Assembly: GCA_023246415.1 (NCBI GenBank)
Contig: JAHFIK010000005.1
Coordinates: 33,874 to 44,700, forward strand
Source of the DNA: Candidatus Uhrbacteria bacterium
GTDB lineage: Bacteria > Patescibacteriota > Patescibacteriia > 2-12-FULL-60-25
DNA: 10,827 nt
Direction: 5' to 3'
Part shown: piece by piece, positions 5,905 to 10,827 of the stretch
How positions within the stretch are numbered: the first letter of the stretch is position 1
Layout: the number at the start of each line of letters is the position of its first letter
Program-made: the position numbers and the translations under genes
The notes under the pieces: generated by a model
Told to the model about the DNA's origin: nothing
Databases searched by the model: none
The model's input: the letters and a program-made list of their open reading frames with translations, nothing else

Positions 5905-7437
5905 ATGACCTCTCGAAACAAGATTCTCATCCTCACTCTCGCGCTGATCGTGGTTGGGGGGTGTGCGTACGTGGTTACAGTGCGCGCACCGAACAGGGGT
6001 GTGCAGAAACCGACGGTGGTTGTGCCGCAACCACCGGTTGAGTCGCCTGTGGTGGAATCGGTGACTAAAACGGCTACCCCGTTTTTTGTGGATCACTTCG
6101 TAAGTTCGTCAACGGAAGTGGCACTCTCAGATTTGTCGTCGATTTCGCGGATGGATGAGCGGTTGCGGAGCATTGTGGCGTATCACGACGAGGTGTTTGC
6201 TAAAGATGATGATGGGCGCGTGCTTGAGTTCACGCGCGATGGGAAGCTTGTTGCGATGAGCGATCCGAAATTGATGAACCACTGCGGAAACGGGGACTTC
6301 GCGATCATAGGCGATCGACTGTATGTGGCGTGTTGGGGAAGGGGATTGTACGTCGTTAATCTCGCGACCCGGATGCTGGAAAAGGTATATGCATCTGATG
6401 ACGGATTGAATGCGTTGAACATGCGTTTGACGGTCGACGGGGATCAGCTTTGGATCGGGACGTTTAACGGTGTGTATCGTTTGGATACGGTAAGCGGAAA
6501 ACTGTTCGCCTATCGAGCAAAAGAGCTTGGTAGCGGATGCGGCACGGACGAGACGCAGATTGTTGCGAATCAGGGGGATGTTTGGGTGATCACCACGGCA
6601 AATAGCGGATGCTCCGGTGGAGCTGCGCATTATTCGCCAAAGACGGACAGCTGGAAGTTTTTTGGGCTTACCGAGTTCCGTTCGCATCAGGATCGGATTG
6701 ATTTTAATCACTTCTTCTTTTCCAAAAAGGGATTGTTTGCGGAATTCAACGACGGGAGTCCAGAGCGGTTCGTGTTGAACCAGTACGACGCGACGTTGGA
6801 TGCATGGGAGCCGGTCGGAGATTGGACGAGCCCCGAAAAGTCGACCATTCAGGCGGAATACATTCCCAAGGATCAGCCTTATGGAATTGCGCGGGATTTG
6901 GGATATACGTTTACGCGAACGACCATCGCGGGAAAAGCAGGACAGTGGGATAACGTGACATTTGATGATGGCACGCATGCGCTCGTGCCAGAGAACGTCT
7001 ATTTCGCCATTGCGCCGAGTGTGAATGGGTATTGGATGGCGAGCACGCGCGGACTGGAAATGTTTGATCCGGCGACAGATCGTTTCCCGGGAAACGTCGT
7101 TGTCGGCGAGTCCGATATCAGTACGGCTGATTCTGCGGTGTTGCTTACAACGGAAGACAAACGCGAAGCGTTCGCTGTGTTCTTTCAGATGAGCGACTAC
7201 GACGGCAAGATCTATTACTACCGGGTTGTGGCGTATGGCCAGCCGGATTTTGGGAAAACATTGGAAAAGCGGTTTGCGGGTGATCCGTTTTTGTCGGAAG
7301 AAATCTCGGGGTCTGATTTTCGAAATGCGACGCTTCGGAAGCAGCAAGACGGAACCTTCATCATCGAGGGCACGAACGGTGCCGCGTTCATCATCGATCC
7401 TGTTGCACGGACGATCGCCGTAAAAGTGATCAAGTAG
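5905..7437 (+). CDS. Predicted lipoprotein with beta-propeller-like (Reg_prop/YVTN-type) repeats
   Basis: A 510-aa exported protein. Residues 1-20 are a lipoprotein-type signal: basic MTSRNK, hydrophobic ILILTLALIVV, and a lipobox-like VGGC with Cys20 as the likely lipidated residue; it could instead be an uncleaved anchor. A proline/valine-rich linker (35-55) follows. From about 85 there are repeated beta-strand units of the propeller kind: DRLYVACWGRGLYVVNL (137-153), DQLWIGTFNGVYRLD (180-194), DVWVITT (225-231), and GYWMASTRGLEMFDPATDR near 372-390. Such W-[IV]-G/A-x-x-x-G-[VL]-x-x-[FL]-D blades occur in sensor and ligand-binding propellers. Paired cysteines (for example at 127, 143, 212 and 236) might form disulfides outside the cell. 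No kinase or enzyme domain is attached, and no partner gene is obvious. The ATG lacks a clear ribosome binding site. The gene ends in a strong terminator. Confidence 0.75.
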   Translation: MTSRNKILILTLALIVVGGCAYVVTVRAPNRGVQKPTVVVPQPPVESPVVESVTKTATPFFVDHFVSSSTEVALSDLSSISRMDERLRSIVAYHDEVFAKDDDGRVLEFTRDGKLVAMSDPKLMNHCGNGDFAIIGDRLYVACWGRGLYVVNLATRMLEKVYASDDGLNALNMRLTVDGDQLWIGTFNGVYRLDTVSGKLFAYRAKELGSGCGTDETQIVANQGDVWVITTANSGCSGGAAHYSPKTDSWKFFGLTEFRSHQDRIDFNHFFFSKKGLFAEFNDGSPERFVLNQYDATLDAWEPVGDWTSPEKSTIQAEYIPKDQPYGIARDLGYTFTRTTIAGKAGQWDNVTFDDGTHALVPENVYFAIAPSVNGYWMASTRGLEMFDPATDRFPGNVVVGESDISTADSAVLLTTEDKREAFAVFFQMSDYDGKIYYYRVVAYGQPDFGKTLEKRFAGDPFLSEEISGSDFRNATLRKQQDGTFIIEGTNGAAFIIDPVARTIAVKVIK

Positions 7438-7460
7438 AAGTCGTAAGAACGCGTCGCAAG

Positions 7461-7510
7461 CAATGAAACGATCTCCCTACTTCGAGGATTGTTTCATTGT
7501 TGATTTTTTC
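7461..7510 (+). terminator. Rho-independent terminator of the propeller lipoprotein gene
   Basis: CAATGAAAC (7461-7469) pairs with GTTTCATTG (7491-7499), with weaker pairing further in. TTGATTTTTTC follows. It is 23 bases after the stop codon. Confidence 0.8.
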
Positions 7511-7518
7511 ACCCGCTC

Positions 7519-7580
7519 AAAAAGAAGAACGCACCCCGAGACCAAAGTCGCGAGGTGCGAGCTTCGGTTGGGGGTGCGTT
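7519..7580 (-). terminator. Bulged-hairpin terminator of the 394-aa protein gene
   Basis: Read on the minus strand, AACGCACCCC (7580-7571) pairs with GGGGTGCGTT (7537-7528), and CTTCTTTTTGA follows. Inside is a second stem, AAG-c-TCGC with GCGACTT, around a five-base loop. The arrangement resembles the terminator at 8875-8933. Confidence 0.75.
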
Positions 7581-7584
7581 GAGT

Positions 7585-8769
7585 TTAGGTTGAGATGGTT
7601 GCCGTACTTCCTCCCGGAAGTTCGCCGGGTCCGAGCCGATCCTCGCGGATCAGTGTCGGACGGACCGGGACAATTTTTGGCGCTTCAGGATCCCAGCCTT
7701 CACCGGGTCGTCGACGATAGTGTCCGCGGCGAAAGTGTGCACACTGTTCGCGTCCGGTTGCCGATGAGAGAAAGATTGCGCGTTCTTCTGCGGTGAGCTG
7801 AAAGACGCTTTTGATCAGACAAACATCAGCGTCTCTTGTGATCGCGTTCGGGTCGAGCTTTCCGCGTGACGGCGGCGTTGTCCACTCGGAACGATGCGGG
7901 CTCTTCGGCGGAAGGCTGGTTAGATACAGACAGAGCCCGGCAATGATGCGGAACGCGATATTTGCTGCGGGTGCGGCGATCTGTTTATCCTCGGCAGATT
8001 GGGCGCTGAACGACGATAGCTTCGAACTCGATACCAGGGGTTCATTCGCGAGTTTGTCCTCCACGTAGGACTGATCGATCGACGCTGTGAAAAACGGCCC
8101 CGGTTCAGGAAACCGGTCCAGATAGCGAAGTACTGCATCGCGCGTTGACTTCGACCCTTTTCGTCCGGAACGCCACAGCTGATCTTTTTCGAGGGGGGTG
8201 ATTCGTCGGTAGGTTTCCAGCTTTGTCGAAAGCAGGCCGATCGAAAGACCGCTATTCGCATCGCCTTGATAGAGCGCGCTCGGAATGAAGTTTTTCGTAA
8301 ACAGGATCGTGTCATACGCATCGAGTGGTGTTTGAATCGGAACATCGAGCGTGATCGCGAAACTGTCGAAGGGGAACAGGAGATCCGACCACGTCATCCC
8401 TTTGAACGACATTGCGGAGATGAGCGCCTGCGCTTCTTCATCGAGATGGAAGCTGCGTCGCGATGAGACCGTCCAGTCTCTGAGAAACAGCGGATACTGA
8501 AAAAGGCAGGAAAGCCCTTCAGCCAAGGTGCTCGTAACCGTGGTGAAACGATTGGCATCCAGTGCGCTTTGATGCCTTCCGATTTCACGGAGATGTGTAC
8601 GAAGTTCGCGCCAATGGCGTAGCGGGCCGGCATACGGAAAGATGCGATTCACTAACGACTCCCATCCGATACGCTGACCGTGTTCTGCGACAATGCCGTA
8701 TGCGAAGCACTGATCTTCCCAGCATTGAAGCATTTGTTCCAGACGATGGATTGGATGTTGACGAGCCAT
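7585..8769 (-). CDS. Hypothetical protein with a C-terminal H-F-R-R-G-H motif
   Basis: A 394-aa cytosolic protein without signal peptide or membrane helix. The ATG at 8769 is chosen because GAGGT lies four bases before it; the frame is open 57 bases further, but with no start signal. The N-terminus is helical (HRLEQMLQCWEDQC). The middle is rich in aromatic residues (for example LFQYPLFLRDW). The end carries HFRRGHYRRR at 345-354, a glycine-rich turn, a KIVPVRP strand and a G/P/S/T-rich tail. From memory, similar H-x-R-R-G-H-x-R segments close unrelated-looking hypothetical proteins of phages and plasmids, some labelled AcrVA2-like; I cannot confirm that here. The family is unknown to me. It has its own candidate promoter and a terminator that resembles that of the next minus-strand gene. 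Confidence 0.75.
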   Translation of the reverse strand: MARQHPIHRLEQMLQCWEDQCFAYGIVAEHGQRIGWESLVNRIFPYAGPLRHWRELRTHLREIGRHQSALDANRFTTVTSTLAEGLSCLFQYPLFLRDWTVSSRRSFHLDEEAQALISAMSFKGMTWSDLLFPFDSFAITLDVPIQTPLDAYDTILFTKNFIPSALYQGDANSGLSIGLLSTKLETYRRITPLEKDQLWRSGRKGSKSTRDAVLRYLDRFPEPGPFFTASIDQSYVEDKLANEPLVSSSKLSSFSAQSAEDKQIAAPAANIAFRIIAGLCLYLTSLPPKSPHRSEWTTPPSRGKLDPNAITRDADVCLIKSVFQLTAEERAIFLSSATGREQCAHFRRGHYRRRPGEGWDPEAPKIVPVRPTLIREDRLGPGELPGGSTATIST

Positions 8770-8825
8770 GATGACCTCAGTTTGGTTTTGAAGGGGCGTT
8801 CTGAAACAACCAGGAGATACGGGCA

Positions 8826-8854
8826 TCCATACCTTAAAATGGACGAAAAATCAA
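8826..8854 (-). promoter_or_regulatory. Candidate promoter of the 394-aa protein gene
   Basis: On the minus strand TTGATT (8854-8849), a 17-base spacer and TATGGA (8831-8826) stand about 60 bases before the start codon, after the terminator of the previous gene. The -10 is weak. Confidence 0.35.
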
Positions 8855-8874
8855 GACCTGCTGCAGACTCGTGG

Positions 8875-8933
8875 AAAAGAAGACCGCACCCCGAGATGGA
8901 ATCGCGGACGTGCGATCTTCTTTCGGGATGCGG
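8875..8933 (-). terminator. Bulged-hairpin terminator of the 140-aa protein gene
   Basis: On the minus strand CCGCATCCCG (8933-8924) pairs with CGGGGTGCGG (8893-8884) with one G-U wobble, so the fold fits minus-strand transcription. CTTCTTTT follows. An inner TCGC/GCGA stem with a bulge repeats the plan of the terminator at 7519-7580. Confidence 0.7.
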
Positions 8934-8940
8934 GCGAGGG

Positions 8941-9363
8941 TTATTCCGTCGTTAGCGTGACGCGGCCGAGGCAGAGGCCGACGAGGAAATGGAAGTGGAC
9001 GTACTTGTCCGGGAGGTTCGCGAGCAGGTATTCATTATTCGCGGATGGGATGAGTTCGAGGACGTAGACTCGCGGATTTTTGATCCCGACAATTGTTTCT
9101 CCGCTGTTGACGGAGAGGTGCGCTGAATCGATGCCAGGGAGATCGCGACGTGCGATCTTGATCTGGAATTCGCTCCGTAAGAACCAGACGGTGATGATGA
9201 ATTGATCTGCGGAACGGAAATTGAAACTGGTGAACTCGCTATGATCGGTTCCGTAGATTGCCTCTGCATCATTCTTCTCCGCTTCTTCTTGATAAGCGGG
9301 GAGCGGAGTCCAGGGGCCGACGGGCGAGGTGTTTGGTGTTTCGACGGTAATCGCGGTGCTCAA
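8941..9363 (-). CDS. Hypothetical protein, 140 aa, beta-rich
   Basis: The gene probably starts at TTG 9363: AGGAA (9375-9371 on the minus strand) lies seven bases before it and no in-frame ATG with a ribosome binding site exists nearby. No signal peptide is seen. The N-terminal 35 residues are polar and proline-containing (PNTSPVGPWTPLPAY, about 10-24). The rest alternates short strands: FTSFNFRS, FIITVWFLRSEFQIKIARR, AHLSVNSGETIVGI, RVYVLELI, KYVHFHFLVGLCLGRVTLTTE. This suggests a compact beta sandwich or barrel. I do not recognise the family. A strong extended -10 promoter drives it, and it diverges from the porin-like gene at 9566 across a shared inverted repeat, so the two are probably controlled together. 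Confidence 0.7.
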   Translation of the reverse strand: MSTAITVETPNTSPVGPWTPLPAYQEEAEKNDAEAIYGTDHSEFTSFNFRSADQFIITVWFLRSEFQIKIARRDLPGIDSAHLSVNSGETIVGIKNPRVYVLELIPSANNEYLLANLPDKYVHFHFLVGLCLGRVTLTTE

Positions 9364-9416
9364 GGGGTGTTTCCTTTCACGTTGAAATGGATGGAATTGA
9401 GAAGATACGAAGGGGG

Positions 9417-9445
9417 AAGATATCAGAAATATCCAATATTGTCAA
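9417..9445 (-). promoter_or_regulatory. Strong candidate promoter of the 140-aa protein gene
   Basis: On the minus strand: TTGACA (9445-9440), a 17-base spacer ending in TGA, and TATCTT (9422-9417). This is a perfect -35 plus an extended -10 (TGn). The predicted leader is about 47 bases and includes the AGGAA ribosome binding site. Confidence 0.6.
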
Positions 9446-9486
9446 GAATATTTAACAAATTCCTTGAGATATTGGGATGTCTGATA
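9421..9486. repeat. Mirrored divergent promoter / operator-like inverted repeat
   Basis: The left arm at 9421-9449 begins TATCAGAAATATCCAATATT. The right arm at 9459-9486, read on the other strand, begins TATCAGACATCCCAATATC. They agree over about 29 positions apart from three mismatches and small gaps. The nine-base centre is ATTTAACAA. The left arm contains the whole minus-strand promoter. The right arm contains a related plus-strand set, TTGAGA (9464-9469) and TATACT (9485-9490), with a 15-base spacer. A dimeric regulator could bind here. Confidence 0.6.
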
Positions 9487-9489
9487 TAC

Positions 9490-9518
9490 TTGACATTTTG
9501 TGAAAAATGTGCAATACT
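9490..9518 (+). promoter_or_regulatory. Strong candidate promoter of the porin-like gene
   Basis: TTGACA (9490-9495) is a perfect -35. A 17-base spacer ending in TGC leads to AATACT (9513-9518), an extended -10. It starts directly after the right arm of the inverted repeat and predicts a leader of about 41 bases. Confidence 0.6.
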
Positions 9519-9565
9519 GTGGGCGCAACATTTGCCATTCCATAACGGGATGAAGGAGATGACAG

Positions 9566-10144
9566 GTGCACATTAAATTCACAAAAATTGCGATATTTAC
9601 ACTCGTTTCATTGTTCAGTTCTGTCGCGTTTGCGAACCCAGGTCGCATGACGGTCTGGGCGCATGGCGGCTATGAACTCAGCGAGACGACGAGTGTGAAG
9701 AGTGACTTCGCATATGCGGGGTTGCAGTCGGCGCATCCAACGGGGTACGCGTACGTTGGACCGGAATTCAACCTCGCTAAATGGTTGAGCGTCGATGTAT
9801 TCGGCGGATTCATGACCGGCGATCAGGGAATTATTTCTCCACGCGCCATCATGGTGTTTGGAAAGTTTTCCACCTGGACATTGGCGGAGTTGTACTCGAA
9901 GGAGTACGGAAGCTACGTGTTCCAGATGGTGAACTATCAACCGGCGAAATGGCTCAAGACGGGTGCGGAGTATGAGTCGTTTGGCTCATGGGCGCATCCC
10001 GCAAAGATGAGCCACGGCGTTGGTCCGGTGACAACGCTAATTCTCAGCGATCACTTCGCTGTCAATCTCGTGCTTCAAGCACGCCGCAATGGTCCGGGCG
10101 ATTGGCAGCCTGAACCACAAGTCCGTTTTCACTTCTCGTTGTAA
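9566..10144 (+). CDS. Secreted beta-strand-rich, porin/outer-membrane-barrel-like protein
   Basis: GTG at 9566 follows AAGGAG (9553-9558) with a seven-base gap. The 192-aa product begins with a clear Sec signal: MHIKFTK, a hydrophobic core IAIFTLVSLFSSV, and an AFA-N cleavage site after Ala23. The mature part alternates hydrophobic and polar residues in strands rich in Tyr, Trp, Phe and Gly: YAYVGPEFNLAKWLSVDVFGGF, RAIMVFGKFSTWTLAELYS, YVFQMVNYQPAKWLKTGAEYESFG, FAVNLVLQA. It ends in a short amphipathic strand VRFHFSL. This pattern and size (about 169 aa mature) are those of small outer-membrane barrels, although the last residue is Leu rather than the usual Phe/Trp. Cells of the Candidate Phyla Radiation are generally thought to lack an outer membrane, so its place is puzzling. 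It has its own promoter and terminator. Confidence 0.72.
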   Translation: MHIKFTKIAIFTLVSLFSSVAFANPGRMTVWAHGGYELSETTSVKSDFAYAGLQSAHPTGYAYVGPEFNLAKWLSVDVFGGFMTGDQGIISPRAIMVFGKFSTWTLAELYSKEYGSYVFQMVNYQPAKWLKTGAEYESFGSWAHPAKMSHGVGPVTTLILSDHFAVNLVLQARRNGPGDWQPEPQVRFHFSL

Positions 10145-10167
10145 GGAGTGATACGCGGAATCTATCG

Positions 10168-10204
10168 AACGGGCAGAGGACTATTCTCTGCCCGTTTTGA
10201 TTTT
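10168..10204 (+). terminator. Rho-independent terminator of the porin-like gene
   Basis: AACGGGCAGAG (10168-10178) pairs perfectly with CTCTGCCCGTT (10186-10196) around a seven-base loop, and TTTTGATTTT follows. It lies 23 bases after the stop codon. Confidence 0.92.
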
Positions 10205-10227
10205 GGACGAGAAGAAGCTCCTCTTTA

Positions 10228-10280
10228 TGTCATCCCGAACCGTTGCGTATCGATAGCGCGAGGAATCCGGTAAGGGATCT
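10228..10280. repeat. Partial element of the TGTCATCC repeat family
   Basis: TGTCATCCCGAA opens this stretch and GCGAGGAATCCGGTAAGGGATCT closes it. These are the arm words of the larger repeats, without the central part or a full second arm. It probably represents a decayed copy next to copy 3. Confidence 0.4.
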
Positions 10281-10309
10281 CAGGAAGAGGTGGGGTATCT
10301 TTGGAAGAG

Positions 10310-10554
10310 CAAACAACCAATTTTGTCATCCAGAGGAGTCGACGAGTCCTCGAGGAGACGACGTGGGGATCCCTTTCTAGATAAACGAGTTCGTTGAATT
10401 TAAATGATCAATGTTATTGAGAAGGCCTAACGATATATTGTTAGCCCTCTTCTGTAATAAAAAGCAGTGCAATGTCCAAGCACTTCAGCGGGAAAGGGAT
10501 CCCCACGTCGTCTCGCGGACTCGACTCCTCTGGATGACAAAATCGGTTGTTTGT
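10310..10554. repeat. Inverted-repeat element, copy 3, with arms of about 60 bp
   Basis: The left arm (10311-10377) and right arm (10492-10553) are nearly exact inverted copies. They share the ends AACAACC and GGTTGTTTG, then TTTTGTCATCC, CAGAGGAGTCGA, GAGACGACGTGGGGATCCC and TTTC. The only real difference is a short stretch around 10344-10355. The centre (10423-10450) is CCTAACGATATATTGTTAG, a smaller hairpin matching the centre of copies 1 and 2. There is no reading frame of note inside. It occupies most of the gap between the porin-like gene and the gene at the window edge. Confidence 0.85.
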
Positions 10555-10574
10555 CTCGATAGGTAACGATTCAG

Positions 10575-10643
10575 TGATTCGTCATTCAACGATCTGGTCA
10601 TCAAGTCATCCAATTATCCAACAATTTAACAATACAACAATTC
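10575..10643. repeat. Degenerate AT-rich simple repeat
   Basis: Variants of a short unit follow one another: TCATCAAG, TCATCCAA, TTATCCAA, CAATTTAA, CAATACAA, CAATTC. The rest of the 10555-10690 gap shows no gene. Confidence 0.45.
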
Positions 10644-10691
10644 TTCCGGCTAAATCTTTGCCATACTGCCGAGTCGTAATCTCTTCGACGA

Positions 10692-10720
10692 TTGACAATT
10701 CTCCAGATTTTCCCTAAGGT
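10692..10720 (+). promoter_or_regulatory. Candidate promoter of the gene starting at the right edge
   Basis: TTGACA (10692-10697), a 17-base spacer and TAAGGT (10715-10720). The transcript would begin near 10727, leaving a leader of about 72 bases with a G-rich middle part (about 10750-10770) before the ribosome binding site. Confidence 0.5.
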
Positions 10721-10798
10721 GCCCGTTCTCGTTTGAATGTCGGATGGTCCGGCGGGAGGCGGGGAGTGAGTCGCTCATTACATGTGCAAAGAGGAAGT

Positions 10799-10827
10799 AT
10801 GAAAGACAGAAGTATAGGATCAAGTCC
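10799..10827 (+). CDS. Start of a gene cut off by the window edge
   Basis: ATG at 10799 follows GAGGAAG (10791-10797) and a good promoter upstream. Only nine codons are visible (MKDRSIGSS), too few to identify. The ribosome binding site is closer to the ATG than usual, so a slightly later start is possible. Confidence 0.35.

Noticed and set aside
6127..7347. A 406-codon open frame on the minus strand opposite the propeller lipoprotein gene
   Set aside because: It is rich in Arg, His and Ile in an irregular way, has no domain, and lies fully antisense to a gene with a signal peptide and propeller blades. It is a by-product of the codon bias on the other strand.
9202..9576. A 124-codon plus-strand frame running through the divergent promoter region
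   Set aside because: It overlaps the 5' part of the 140-aa gene, both promoters and the inverted repeat, and its product has no recognisable features.
1122..10554. CRISPR array or insertion sequence as an explanation for the repeats
   Set aside because: The repeats are inverted, far apart and without regular spacers. No transposase or Cas gene is visible in the window.

Overview
The window looks like a chromosomal stretch of a bacterium with a small genome, most likely a member of the Candidate Phyla Radiation (Patescibacteria). I infer this from the short, weakly connected genes, the dispersed inverted repeats beginning with a 'TGTCATCC...GGGATCCC' arm, the AT-rich degenerate spacer near the right end, and a histidine phosphatase and a HAM1-like protein of a type I associate with that group. 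TGA is used as a stop. No tRNA, rRNA, CRISPR array or transposase gene is visible.

Left part (1-2021): the 3' end of a histidine-phosphatase-family gene and its terminator; a 160-aa protein built from an internal duplication, with its own terminator; then a 269-bp inverted-repeat element (copy 1). A HAM1/ITPase-like nucleotide pyrophosphatase on the minus strand has its last codons inside that element.

Centre (2023-5878): divergent from the HAM1 gene, and possibly translated from a leaderless mRNA, is the most unusual gene here. It encodes a 582-aa protein joining two Lrp/AsnC-type RAM domains and one winged helix to an EgtD-like methyltransferase. It is followed by repeat copy 2, a 190-aa four-helix membrane protein, an AT-rich DUF2971 gene that looks transferred, and a 48-aa small ORF.

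Right part (5905-10827): a lipoprotein-like beta-propeller protein points rightwards towards two minus-strand genes of unknown function (394 aa and 140 aa). Each minus-strand gene ends in a similar bulged-hairpin terminator. The 140-aa gene diverges from a secreted, beta-strand-rich, porin-like protein across a promoter region arranged as a mirror-image inverted repeat, which suggests joint control of the pair. Beyond it lie repeat copy 3 with arms of about 60 bp, a degenerate AT-rich spacer, and a good promoter leading to a gene that starts at the very edge.

The genes do not form one obvious pathway. Most are single transcription units with their own promoter or terminator. The strongest candidates for something undescribed are the Lrp-methyltransferase fusion, the repeat-encoded protein tail on the HAM1 protein, and the mirrored divergent promoter.
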